This document shows, one piece after another, positions 1-7,814 of a stretch of 11,523 nt of DNA (the first letter of the stretch is position 1; every line of letters starts with the position of its first letter). Made by a program: the position numbers and the translations under genes. Location: contig CAKAQP010000063.1 in the NCBI GenBank assembly GCA_916720285.1, positions 1-11,523 of the forward strand. Reading direction: 5' to 3'. Below the pieces are notes generated by a model that had not been told where the DNA came from, did not search any database, and saw nothing but the letters and a program-made list of their open reading frames with translations. The DNA is from an uncultured Lachnoanaerobaculum sp. GTDB taxonomy: Bacteria > Bacillota > Clostridia > Lachnospirales > Lachnospiraceae.

Positions 1-1745
1 ATCACTGTAGTTAAAAAGTATGAACCTGTTGTATTTACTTTAAGAGCAAACGTTTCTTCTATTTGATTATAATGTCTTGAAAGCAAAGAATTTGTAATTT
101 CAGGTAATAATTCACCTTTTTCATCAAAGCACATTACACTAAACTCACATCTTTCCCCTTGCCCTGTTATCACATTATTTTCCTTTTTTAGACTTATATT
201 CTTTCCGAAGGCAAAATGCTGTGATAAGTCATTTCTCTTATTTCCGATAATTTCATCACTTATAATAATTATATCGGATGTCGGTGCTACGATACGCCTT
301 CTAAGAATCACATTCAAATCTATATACCCACAGTGAAAGCCTTCAAATAACAGCCGGTTTTCCTTAAAAACAAAAGTGTTTCCCATGGAAGGAGGTAAAC
401 TTTTGTAAATCCATGAATCCATGCATTCTGCATATTCACTGTTATTTATAATTGGCACATTGTGGGCCTGACTACCTTTAAGTCTGTATCTTTCCTCTAC
501 ATCTTTATATGTAAAACGTCCACTGTCCCTAAGTATTTCCTCACCTTCAAACCAAAATTCCATATGAAGTTTGTCCTGATGTCCGTGCCCTCCGCCAAGG
601 CTTCCATTTCTAAAATAAATAAAGTCCGAATTCTCCTTATATGAGTCTCTCCATATTGCTTCACCGCTTTCATTGCATACTATAAGACCTCCGGAGAGTC
701 TTTTATTTTCTAATTTTTCATAGAATACTATTCCCTCAGTCCCAAAAAGCCATGCACTTTCAAAGTCAAGCTCATTATAGCCTGCAAATTTAAGCGAACT
801 GTCTTTAAATAATAATGCACCCCGACTTAACAGATCTCTTACATCGGTATCATCCGAATCTCCGGTCAAGATTTGATGATGATTTGGATAAGTATGATAT
901 AAAGTAGCAAAGGCCATATTTTTTATAATATTTTTTTCATCTTCAGAAAAAACTTCATCATTATAAAGCTTAGCCACTCTTAAAACTTCAAAATATGTAT
1001 CCAGTACTTCATTATGATACATTGTAGATGCTTCCCATTGCATTCCGTCATCATGTATCTGTGTGTGAAGTGCCATCTTCAGAAAATAAATTGCTTTCTT
1101 TTTATATTCATCGTTTTTCAGCACATGTGAAAGCACATATAAACCCGCATACTCCATAACACCCCAGTTACTTTTTATGGAAAAGCCCTCTTTAGGATTT
1201 GTTGCCAAATGATTTGCATGCACAGATAATGCCAAGAAAAACTTCTCTTTTATTTCATCTGTAATAAGAGGATGAGATGTGAAAAAAGACATTGCCCTTA
1301 CCCAATAGTCTGCACGAAGACCTGTCTCAAGTGTTCTCCAAACTTTTGAGTCTGTATTTTCAATATCTATATTTTCATTTATCCAATCAAGCAGCTGATT
1401 TATAAAAGTCTTTACATATATATCATCTTGTTTAATCCAAAACGACTGTCCCAGACATATAAAGTACCTGTGTCTGTTTAACTGAAAAATAAATTCTTCA
1501 TCTTCATTAAAGCAATAATTCCACTTTATTTTCTTGCCAAAATTTACCGGTTCATTTGTGGCTTCCATATCCCAGGGTAATCTGAAAAGAAATGTATTCT
1601 CTGTCAACTCATCTGCGGTTTGAAGAATAATATCCCTCATCTCTTTGCAGTTTCTATTACAAAAGTCCGCAATTTTTATATACTCTTCCTTTTTGAATGC
1701 AAAATGTTCTCTAAAATCATCCCACAACAAATCTATATTATTCAT
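1..1745 (-). CDS. Heparinase II/III-like polysaccharide lyase (3' end outside window)
   Basis: The reading frame is open from the ATG at 1745 to the left edge, giving 581 complete codons with no stop, so the C-terminus lies outside the window. I translated it by hand. Signatures of the heparinase II/III superfamily appear in order: LNRHRYF near the end of the N-terminal part, SNWGVMEYAG with N193, HDDGMQWEASTMYH (231-244) with Y243, NHHQ (288-291), GDSDD, then GGGHGHQDKL with H387 and H389, LRDSGRFTY (405-413) and RYRLKGSQAHN ending at N429. These match the alpha/alpha-toroid plus beta-sandwich fold; N193, Y243 and one of the histidines are the likely beta-elimination residues (inference). 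No signal peptide is visible, so the enzyme should be cytoplasmic and act on imported oligosaccharides. The ATG overlaps the sulfatase stop as ATGA and has only a weak Shine-Dalgarno, suggesting translational coupling. The exact PL family and substrate cannot be decided by eye; heparan/heparin- or chondroitin-type oligosaccharide is most likely given the sulfatase. Confidence 0.88.
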   Translation of the reverse strand, partial: MNNIDLLWDDFREHFAFKKEEYIKIADFCNRNCKEMRDIILQTADELTENTFLFRLPWDMEATNEPVNFGKKIKWNYCFNEDEEFIFQLNRHRYFICLGQSFWIKQDDIYVKTFINQLLDWINENIDIENTDSKVWRTLETGLRADYWVRAMSFFTSHPLITDEIKEKFFLALSVHANHLATNPKEGFSIKSNWGVMEYAGLYVLSHVLKNDEYKKKAIYFLKMALHTQIHDDGMQWEASTMYHNEVLDTYFEVLRVAKLYNDEVFSEDEKNIIKNMAFATLYHTYPNHHQILTGDSDDTDVRDLLSRGALLFKDSSLKFAGYNELDFESAWLFGTEGIVFYEKLENKRLSGGLIVCNESGEAIWRDSYKENSDFIYFRNGSLGGGHGHQDKLHMEFWFEGEEILRDSGRFTYKDVEERYRLKGSQAHNVPIINNSEYAECMDSWIYKSLPPSMGNTFVFKENRLLFEGFHCGYIDLNVILRRRIVAPTSDIIIISDEIIGNKRNDLSQHFAFGKNISLKKENNVITGQGERCEFSVMCFDEKGELLPEITNSLLSRHYNQIEETFALKVNTTGSYFLTTV

Positions 1746-3145
1746 AGTTCACTGTTCCAGTTCTTATAAAAACCGTCATTTTGACGCTTCAGCCATTTAA
1801 CAACTTCTTCCTCCATCGTTTTAGCAAGCTGCTTATTCTCTTCATTATCTAAATCAAGAGTATTTTTTTGCTGAGGATCATTTTGTATATCATAAAGATA
1901 TCTTTTAGGATTACATATAACATCATAACCCAGCTCCATAACGTAGGTGTATTTTCTTGTTCTAACCCCACGCCACCCATAATCGGCAGGATTCTTACCC
2001 ATCTTTTTAAACTTTTCCACAAAATCGGCTCTACCCGGGCATGCCATAATAAAGCTTACCCTATCCGAATCCTCATCACCTTTAATAAATTTGGAACAGT
2101 CCTCTCCTTCAACCGTATCAGGTATAGAGCAACCCAAAAGGCCCAAAACTGTTGGCATCATATCTTGACTTCCAATACAGGTGGAACATCTTTTATTCTT
2201 GTTTCCCGGTACATGTACTACAAAAGGAATTTTTATTGACTCCTCATACCAAACATGCTTGCCCATAAGCCCATGTGATCCCATCATATCTCCATGATCC
2301 GCCGACAAGATAACAAGAGTATCTTCGTACAGATTATTTTCTTTCAGATAGTCAATCAACCTTCCAAACTGCTTGTCAAGACCGGTTACAGCCGCATAAT
2401 ACTGCTTTGTGGTAAGTCTTAGTTCTTCCTCACTCATTGCGGCATTTTCACCGGTATGATGATGAATATTTTCAAAGATAACATTTTCCTTTAACTCCAC
2501 ATCATCATACAGCTTTAAATATTCATCCGGAACTTCACTGTATACGCTATGTGGCGGATTCCAAGATATATACATGCCAAAAGGCTTTGATTTGTCCCGT
2601 ATTTTAGACAGATATTCTATTGCCTTATCAGTTTCGTGCTCAGGTGACCATTTGTTTACCTTAATCATCTCATCACTGTCATGCCAATAATGTGGTGATA
2701 AATGCATATCGTAAGTACCGTATGAGTACCAATAGTCAAACCCATGCCTTCTTACTCCCGGCGGAGTATATGCATCCCAATCTCTTGCACCTGACTTTGG
2801 AAATTCACAAAAATTTTGCTCAGGTTCATCTAAATGCCATTTACCTATATATGCGGTTTCATAACCGGCTTTTTTCAGTACCTGACCTACACAAATCTCT
2901 TCATCTTTTAATCTTAAAGATAATCCTTTTTTACAGTTTGTAAAAAATCCTGATGACAGTGGGTATTTTCCGGTCATAAGGCTGGCTCTATGAGGAGAGC
3001 AAACCGGAAAGGTGCTGAAAGTATGGTCACAATAGGTTGACTCTTTGCAAAACTTATCCATATTCGGAGTTTTAACCGGATCTTCCTTTGCATATCCTAT
3101 AGCTCCGGCTCTCCATTGATCTGCAAAAACAAACAATAAATTCAT
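1742..3145 (-). CDS. Cysteine-type sulfatase, cytoplasmic
   Basis: This 467-residue protein belongs to the alkaline-phosphatase-like sulfatase superfamily and would hydrolyse sulfate esters of sugars. The formylglycine motif C-x-P-x-R is C49-S-P51-H-R53 followed by ASLMTGKYP, so Cys49 is the residue to be oxidised. The second signature GYETAYIGKWHL (94-105) supplies K102 and H104. Metal-binding candidates are D9-Q10 at the N-terminus and D283-H284 in SADHGD; K296 follows in GKHVW. There is no signal peptide: the protein begins directly with the first beta strand (MNLLFVFADQ), so desulfation should occur in the cytoplasm. The start has GGAAGGA about 8 nt upstream. It lies 14 nt after the permease gene and overlaps the lyase gene by 4 nt, so it is an operon member. 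Activation would depend on the anSME encoded at 7815-8933. The exact sulfatase subfamily and the sulfate position attacked are not readable from sequence alone. Confidence 0.95.
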   Translation of the reverse strand: MNLLFVFADQWRAGAIGYAKEDPVKTPNMDKFCKESTYCDHTFSTFPVCSPHRASLMTGKYPLSSGFFTNCKKGLSLRLKDEEICVGQVLKKAGYETAYIGKWHLDEPEQNFCEFPKSGARDWDAYTPPGVRRHGFDYWYSYGTYDMHLSPHYWHDSDEMIKVNKWSPEHETDKAIEYLSKIRDKSKPFGMYISWNPPHSVYSEVPDEYLKLYDDVELKENVIFENIHHHTGENAAMSEEELRLTTKQYYAAVTGLDKQFGRLIDYLKENNLYEDTLVILSADHGDMMGSHGLMGKHVWYEESIKIPFVVHVPGNKNKRCSTCIGSQDMMPTVLGLLGCSIPDTVEGEDCSKFIKGDEDSDRVSFIMACPGRADFVEKFKKMGKNPADYGWRGVRTRKYTYVMELGYDVICNPKRYLYDIQNDPQQKNTLDLDNEENKQLAKTMEEEVVKWLKRQNDGFYKNWNSEL

Positions 3146-3159
3146 ATTGTGCTTCCTTC

Positions 3160-4044
3160 CTATCCCTTTACACCTCCGGTTATTCCACCGATAATCTTCT
3201 TTGAAAGTCCGATATAAAGTATAAATGTCGGAATAAATACAATTATTACAGAAGCAAACAGACCTGACCAGTCACCGCTGTATTTCATTCCGTTTATCAT
3301 CGAGAATAATCCAAGCGCTACAGGTCTTAGTTTCTCTGAATTTACAAATAAAAGTGAAAGGAAATATTCATTCCATATTGCTATGAAATTAAAAATTGTT
3401 ACCGTTACAACTCCTCCTTGAGCCAGTGGAAATACAATCATCCAAAAGGCCTTTATCGGATGACATCCGTCTATAGCCGCCGCCTCTTCATATGCACTTG
3501 AAATATTGGCAAAGTATGCCATAAGGAATGTAGTTGTATAAGGTACTTTTATAGCTACAAATAAAACTATAAGTACAATTCTGTTTGAAAAAGCATTACC
3601 AAGTAACCCTGCTCCCGCCACCAATGTATACAAAGGTATTATTACCATTATAAGAGGGACACCCATAGTTCCTGCCAGAGCCGAGGTGAGAAATTTTCTT
3701 CCCTTAAATTCAAATCTTTGTAAAACATAAGCATATGGAGCACATACCAAAATAATAAATACACAGGATAAAACCGCATAAATGAGTGAGTTTACAAAAA
3801 ACACGGAAACATTTGATGATACCCATGCTTTAACATAATTCTCAAAATGAAGTCCTGTTTTAAATCCTAAAATATCTCCTGAAAATATATCTGCAGTAGT
3901 AGACAAACTTGCAGCAACTACCCAGCCTAAAAGTACCGCAGTAAAAGCCACCCAAAGTATCAGTATTATATATCCGGGTAACAGTTTAATCTCTTTTGAC
4001 AAGTTAAAAGGTGCGGATTTTTCTTTGTTTTTCAGCATTTTCAT
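3160..4044 (-). CDS. CUT1 sugar ABC transporter permease, MalG/UgpE type
   Basis: This 294-residue integral membrane protein is the second permease of a carbohydrate uptake (CUT1) ABC importer. Hydrophobic stretches consistent with six membrane segments start at about residue 23 and end near the C-terminus. The cytoplasmic EAA loop that contacts the ATPase is clear at about 184-210 (YEEAAAIDGCHPIKAFW, then PLAQG). The C-terminal end KKIIGGITGGVKG is typical of MalG-like permeases. The start has AAAGG about 8 nt upstream of the ATG at 4044; an in-frame ATG two codons later is a minor alternative. It follows the partner permease gene after 25 nt and precedes the sulfatase gene by 14 nt. No ATPase is encoded here; Firmicute CUT1 importers often share one encoded elsewhere. 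The substrate is inferred to be a sulfated oligosaccharide only from the neighbours. Confidence 0.95.
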   Translation of the reverse strand: MKMLKNKEKSAPFNLSKEIKLLPGYIILILWVAFTAVLLGWVVAASLSTTADIFSGDILGFKTGLHFENYVKAWVSSNVSVFFVNSLIYAVLSCVFIILVCAPYAYVLQRFEFKGRKFLTSALAGTMGVPLIMVIIPLYTLVAGAGLLGNAFSNRIVLIVLFVAIKVPYTTTFLMAYFANISSAYEEAAAIDGCHPIKAFWMIVFPLAQGGVVTVTIFNFIAIWNEYFLSLLFVNSEKLRPVALGLFSMINGMKYSGDWSGLFASVIIVFIPTFILYIGLSKKIIGGITGGVKG

Positions 4045-4069
4045 AATCTAACCTTTCATAAAATGTTAA

Positions 4070-4978
4070 TTAAAATTCCAAATCATCATCTTTAAGAACT
4101 CTATTGGCAACTCTAAATATAATTATTACCAAAGCGCAAAGAATTATACCTATTGCCGCACCTGCACCCGCATCACGAGAAATCATATCTGCGGTTTCAG
4201 CACCGAATACTTTGGTATACATATATACCATAGGTACTACTGTAGATGTATCTGCAGTTAAAGGTGAGAATAGCTGTGACCATATAAAGAATCCTGCAAT
4301 ACTTATTGACCACATAATAATATTTGTTCTTAAAATTCCTCTTAAAAGAGGCAGTGTTATATGAAAAAACTGTTGGACCTTATTTGCACCGTCTATTCCT
4401 GATGCTTCATAGTATTCCTTACTTATTCTTTCAATTCCGCTGATCCATATAAGCATATGATGTCCTATCATTCCGAAGCAGTAAGAAAATAAAAGTGCAT
4501 AGAATTTATGTTCCGCATCCAGCCACTGTATTTTTGCCAAACTCTCCAAACCGATCATTTTAAAAAATGTTGTAAAAAATCCATAGGATGAGTTAAAGGC
4601 ATATTGAATCCACATTGTAGCCATAGCTACCGCACTGATTACATTCGGCAAATATATTGCCGCCTGAAAAAATCCCTTTCCTCTTATTCCGCTTGTCAAA
4701 ATGATAGCTATCAATAATGAGATTGAAAGTGTAACTATACCTCCGATTGTCCATATCTTTGCTATATTAATAAGCGACTGTATAAACAATGGGGCATTAA
4801 ACAGATCCACGTAATTTCCTAAGCCTCTAAATTCCCATTTGTTTATCGGATCCGTAATTTCCACTATCCTAAAAAAGCTCATAATTACAGTTCTTATTAT
4901 CGGGTAAATAAATACTCCAAGAAACAATATTGTTCCGGGAATAGTAAATGCCCAAATCATACTTTTATTGCGTTTCAT
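4070..4978 (-). CDS. CUT1 sugar ABC transporter permease, MalF/UgpA type
   Basis: This 302-residue membrane protein is the first permease of the importer. It has hydrophobic segments at about 7-36, 75-97, 103-128, 160-183, 219-238 and near the C-terminus, giving the usual six helices. The EAA loop is at about 189-215 (YYEASGIDGANKVQQFFHI, then PLLRG). I chose the ATG at 4978, which has GGAAGGG 9 nt upstream (4988-4994). A longer frame from a TTG at 5005 would add nine residues (MPVSEGKIF) but has no Shine-Dalgarno and would place the good ribosome site inside the gene. It lies downstream of a terminator-like hairpin after the binding-protein gene and 25 nt before the second permease gene. It would form a heterodimer with that permease. 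Confidence 0.94.
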   Translation of the reverse strand: MKRNKSMIWAFTIPGTILFLGVFIYPIIRTVIMSFFRIVEITDPINKWEFRGLGNYVDLFNAPLFIQSLINIAKIWTIGGIVTLSISLLIAIILTSGIRGKGFFQAAIYLPNVISAVAMATMWIQYAFNSSYGFFTTFFKMIGLESLAKIQWLDAEHKFYALLFSYCFGMIGHHMLIWISGIERISKEYYEASGIDGANKVQQFFHITLPLLRGILRTNIIMWSISIAGFFIWSQLFSPLTADTSTVVPMVYMYTKVFGAETADMISRDAGAGAAIGIILCALVIIIFRVANRVLKDDDLEF

Positions 4979-4987
4979 AAATATTTT

Positions 4988-4994
4988 CCCTTCC
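4988..4994 (-). promoter_or_regulatory. Ribosome binding site fixing the MalF-type permease start
   Basis: On the minus strand this reads GGAAGGG, 9 nt before the ATG at 4978. It argues for that ATG over the upstream in-frame TTG at 5005, which lacks a comparable site. Confidence 0.75.
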
Positions 4995-5053
4995 GAAACA
5001 GGCAAGAGCCAGACTTTTAGCTTATTATCTTAAAGGCAGCAATTTCACCGGTT

Positions 5054-5094
5054 AAAAAAGGCAGGTCAAATAACGACCTCGTTACCCGCCTGCC
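5054..5094 (-). terminator. Terminator-like hairpin between binding-protein and permease genes
   Basis: On the minus strand, 19 nt after the binding-protein stop, GGCAGG pairs with CCTGCC. An inner stem TAACG/CGTTA is nested inside, and TTTTTT follows directly. This is a textbook intrinsic terminator shape. Because the downstream permease, sulfatase and lyase genes have no obvious promoter of their own, it is more likely a partial terminator or 3'-end stabiliser that keeps binding protein in excess over permeases than a full operon end. Confidence 0.8.
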
Positions 5095-5113
5095 CTCTTT
5101 TTTCATTTAGACT

Positions 5114-6442
5114 TTATTTTCCTGCTGCCTTTTTCATATTTTCAACAAATTCAGCACCTGTAATCTTACCTGAGTAAAGCTTAATTAAATTCTCCTTTAA
5201 TGCCGGTGTAATCTCCGGATTGCTTTCCGCACCACCCATAATCTCTGTGCAGTTATCAAAGTATGGCTTTACATCAGCCAACTGCTCAGGCCATGAATGA
5301 TTCTGTGAATCTGCAGGAAGGCTTATGCTCTCTTTAGCAAGCTTCTCGTCATATTCACCTCTTGTCATCTTCTCAATAAACCCGAATGCGGCTTCTTTAT
5401 TCTTACATACTGAAGTAATGGCAAAGCTCTGTCCACCAATCATCATAGCTTCTGTGCCGTTAATTCCGTTATTAACTTCAGGATATCCGAAGAATCCCCA
5501 TTCAAAATCAGGTCCTGTAATATTTTTAACTTCATTAACAACATATGTTCCTACAGCATACATTGCAACCTTACCTGTAGCAAATTCTGTATTCTGTCCT
5601 GTAGGGAATACGTTTGAAGCCACAAGCTCTGAGAAATATCCCTTTGTAGCAAGCTCTGCAAGATCATTAGCTGTTTGTAATACTTCAGGTCTGTCCCATT
5701 CATTGTTGTTAATCGTTTCCTTTAAGCCTTGACTTCCTACAAGTCTTCCAAGATGCATACCGAAAGCCTGTGGTACATATGCATCATCAGTAGTAATCGG
5801 AGTTATTCCCGCATCTTTAAGCTTTTGACATGTAGCAAGGAATTCATCCCAGTTTGTAGGTACCTTATCAATACCTGCTTCCTTGAAAAGCTTTTTATTG
5901 TAAAAATAAGCATTTGCCTTAAACTGATATGGAATCTCCTTAAGTACACCTTCATTATAGCTTCTGAAAAGACTCATCATTGTAGGGTTGGAACGAGACT
6001 CATAATCACTTTCTTTAACCAAATCCTCAAGACTTATAATACGATCACCGTAATTGCTCTTGTTTCCTTGTCCGTCAAAGAAGTCAACCTGCTGTTTTGC
6101 ATCAAGTGCCGGAATCAAACCTTCTTTAATTCCTTTACGTCCCTTAAACTCTACTTCAATTTCCACACCGGTTTCTTTTTCATAAGCTTTTATGGCCTCG
6201 GCAATAACAATTCCCTGTGGCTCTGTAGCTTCCCAGTTTGACCAGTATACGAGCTTCACTCCGCTGTAATCAGGATTTTTAGCTGTATCATCCTTTGATT
6301 CACCGCTTGTACCCTCGCTTGATGCTTGAGCGACTGTAGTACTTTCCTTTGCTGTATTATTAGCGCATCCTGCCAATGCTGACATAATCATTGCACCGGA
6401 AATTACTGCAACTCCAACTTTTTGTAAAAACTTTCTCTTCAT
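5114..6442 (-). CDS. Sugar ABC transporter substrate-binding lipoprotein
   Basis: This 442-residue extracellular solute-binding protein (SBP family 1, CUT1 type) would capture the imported oligosaccharide outside the cell. The N-terminus is a lipoprotein signal: basic MKRK, a hydrophobic core, and lipobox LAGC with the acylated cysteine at C26. A Ser/Thr/Glu/Lys-rich linker follows to about residue 58, and the mature domain opens with VKLVYWSNWEATEPQG, a common opening for sugar-binding proteins. The ATG has a strong AAGGAGG site 6 nt upstream, the best in the operon and consistent with high expression. It sits directly downstream of the LacI-type regulator and upstream of the two permeases. 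A terminator-like hairpin follows the stop. Substrate specificity is inferred only from the sulfatase and lyase in the same operon. Confidence 0.96.
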   Translation of the reverse strand: MKRKFLQKVGVAVISGAMIMSALAGCANNTAKESTTVAQASSEGTSGESKDDTAKNPDYSGVKLVYWSNWEATEPQGIVIAEAIKAYEKETGVEIEVEFKGRKGIKEGLIPALDAKQQVDFFDGQGNKSNYGDRIISLEDLVKESDYESRSNPTMMSLFRSYNEGVLKEIPYQFKANAYFYNKKLFKEAGIDKVPTNWDEFLATCQKLKDAGITPITTDDAYVPQAFGMHLGRLVGSQGLKETINNNEWDRPEVLQTANDLAELATKGYFSELVASNVFPTGQNTEFATGKVAMYAVGTYVVNEVKNITGPDFEWGFFGYPEVNNGINGTEAMMIGGQSFAITSVCKNKEAAFGFIEKMTRGEYDEKLAKESISLPADSQNHSWPEQLADVKPYFDNCTEIMGGAESNPEITPALKENLIKLYSGKITGAEFVENMKKAAGK

Positions 6443-6496
6443 ATAATCCTCCTTGAATATATATATTCACATATAAATTTTACATATTTTATTAAA

Positions 6497-6519
6497 CTGT
6501 ATTCCGGTTCGGAAAACAG
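6497..6519. repeat. Inverted repeat in the regulator/binding-protein gap
   Basis: Arms CTGTATTCCG and CGGAAAACAG (plus-strand reading) are separated by GTT and match at 9 of 10 positions. In minus-strand RNA it could form a 10-bp stem with one mismatch and a 3-nt loop, but the following TTTAATAAAA is a poor U-tract. It lies in the 97-base gap between the regulator stop and the binding-protein start. It could be an operator, a weak attenuator or a processing site. A weak promoter could be read as TTTACT (6518-6523), 16 nt, TACAGT (6496-6501), which would place the repeat across the spacer; each hexamer matches only 4 of 6. Confidence 0.55.
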
Positions 6520-6539
6520 TAAAAATAGTTCCAAAACAA

Positions 6540-7613
6540 TCAATCTGCACAGAGATCTGCATTATTTTCAAGAGCGATATCAATCCTGCATGGTATAACA
6601 TCAGGTACAGACATATTTTTTATTAAGCAGTCCACCATAATCTTAAAAGCCATATATCCTTTATCATAAGGATTTTGATCTATAACCGCCGACATTCTCT
6701 TCTTTTTTAAAAATTCCAAGGTTTCTTCATTCAAATCTGTTCCTATTATAGCAACTTTTTTATTATTACCATGTTTTTCAACTGCTTCAACAAATGCCCT
6801 GTTATCATGGGAAGTAAGAGCATATATAAGACATATATCACTATACTTACCAAGTGCCTCACATGCATTTTTATATAGTTCTCCTCTATGATCCATATTC
6901 CTCGTGTATCCTGTCACAAGTTCTATTATCAACTCCGGTTTGTTTTCTTTTATATAACTACAAAAGCTCTCCAAACGTCCCTCATGTATCTTTGAATCTT
7001 TGCGTCCACAAGAAACAAGTATTCTTCCCTTATCCGGAGTAATAAGTGCCGCAAGCTCAGCCGCCACTTTACCCACCTGTATTTCTCTGGGTGGAATGCT
7101 GATGAGGCCTTCAGGAATTTCGATGTGATCGTCTATAACCAACACCCTCATATCCTTTGCCAACATTCTCTGAAACTGCATGAGTACTTCCGATGCTCTT
7201 GTAAAAGAAATTGTTATAACACCGCCATATTCATTAGGCCCCTTATCAGCAATCTCTTTAAGCTGTGCAAGTTGCTCTTCTTCGTTATCACATACAAAAG
7301 GACTTATTTCTATGTTTAGCCCTTTAAGCTCCTGTGCACCTTTGTTGATACCAAGCCATAAATAATCAAAGTAAATTTTTTTCTCCCATTTATCCTTTGG
7401 CAACACTACAGCAACTTTACTGGTTTTTCTCTTAATGGAGGCGGCGGCATAATTTTCCACATACCCCATTTCATTCGCTGTTTCCAAAATCTTAGAGCGA
7501 AGTTCACTACTTATCCCTTCTTTTCCTCTAAGTGCTCTGTGAACCGAAACAGCCGATATACCAAGTTCTTTTGATATATCCTTTATGGTTACCTTGCCTG
7601 AAGCTTTTTTCAT
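6540..7613 (-). CDS. LacI-family transcriptional regulator of the uptake operon
   Basis: This 357-residue protein has the LacI/GalR layout. A helix-turn-helix lies at about 8-30 (VTIKDISKELGISAVSVHRA, then LRG), followed by the helical region ISSELRSKILETANEMGY (34-51) and a hinge. A periplasmic-binding-protein-like sugar sensor fills residues ~65-350 (VAVVLP, GGVITISFT, GRILVSCGR, VAIIGTDLN, SAVIDQNPYDKGYMA). It probably represses the operon and is released by a sugar from the degradation pathway; activation is also possible. It is the first gene behind the promoter at 7697-7725, with a LacI-type operator in its leader, so autoregulation is likely. The ATG has GGAG 11 nt upstream, a rather long spacing, which may keep regulator levels low relative to the binding protein. 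The effector cannot be deduced from the sequence. Confidence 0.94.
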   Translation of the reverse strand: MKKASGKVTIKDISKELGISAVSVHRALRGKEGISSELRSKILETANEMGYVENYAAASIKRKTSKVAVVLPKDKWEKKIYFDYLWLGINKGAQELKGLNIEISPFVCDNEEEQLAQLKEIADKGPNEYGGVITISFTRASEVLMQFQRMLAKDMRVLVIDDHIEIPEGLISIPPREIQVGKVAAELAALITPDKGRILVSCGRKDSKIHEGRLESFCSYIKENKPELIIELVTGYTRNMDHRGELYKNACEALGKYSDICLIYALTSHDNRAFVEAVEKHGNNKKVAIIGTDLNEETLEFLKKKRMSAVIDQNPYDKGYMAFKIMVDCLIKNMSVPDVIPCRIDIALENNADLCAD

Positions 7614-7674
7614 AAATAATCTATCTCCAATCTTTTAAAATCAAAGCCGGATATTAAGTCGAATTATCGTTTGC

Positions 7675-7686
7675 GTAACCGTTTAC
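7675..7686 (-). promoter_or_regulatory. LacI-type operator
   Basis: The minus strand reads GTAAACGGTTAC, a near-palindrome with the central CG dinucleotide and GTAAnCGnTTAC pattern expected for LacI/GalR-family operators. It starts 10 nt downstream of the -10 box, so a bound repressor would block transcription at its start. A weaker adjoining match, GCAAACGATAAT, follows immediately. The regulator encoded at 6540-7613 is the obvious candidate ligand; CcpA is a less likely alternative. Confidence 0.75.
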
Positions 7687-7696
7687 TTATGTGGTA

Positions 7697-7725
7697 AGTA
7701 TATACCTAAATTGCTTTGCTGTCAA
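7697..7725 (-). promoter_or_regulatory. Sigma-A promoter of the regulator/uptake operon
   Basis: On the minus strand, -35 TTGACA (7720-7725) and -10 TATACT (7697-7702) are separated by exactly 17 nt. The -35 is a perfect match and the -10 matches 5 of 6. It gives a leader of roughly 75 nt before the regulator ATG and lies downstream of the anSME terminator, so the uptake operon is transcribed independently of the anSME operon. Confidence 0.85.
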
Positions 7726-7760
7726 TATTTTTATTTATATTGTATAAAATTAATCCAATC

Positions 7761-7805
7761 AAAAAAGCTGTCGTTTCACGATCTTTCAATCATTAAAACG
7801 ACAGC
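7761..7805 (-). terminator. Intrinsic terminator of the anSME operon
   Basis: On the minus strand GCTGTCGTTT pairs perfectly with AAACGACAGC across a 19-nt loop, followed by TTTTTT. It begins 9 nt after the anSME stop codon and ends before the -35 box of the next operon. Confidence 0.9.
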
Positions 7806-7814
7806 CGTTTTCAA

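Noticed and set aside
1868..2239. Plus-strand frame of 123 codons opposite the sulfatase gene
   Set aside because: It lies antisense to conserved sulfatase sequence and shows no recognisable protein features.
4979..5005. N-terminal extension of the MalF-type permease from a TTG at 5005
   Set aside because: The TTG has no Shine-Dalgarno, whereas GGAAGGG sits 9 nt before the ATG at 4978; the added residues are not needed for the first membrane segment.
5725..6241. Long plus-strand frame (about 170 codons) inside the binding-protein gene
   Set aside because: It is antisense to a clearly coding lipoprotein gene, with no family motif and no ribosome site; such frames arise from the codon pattern of the true gene.
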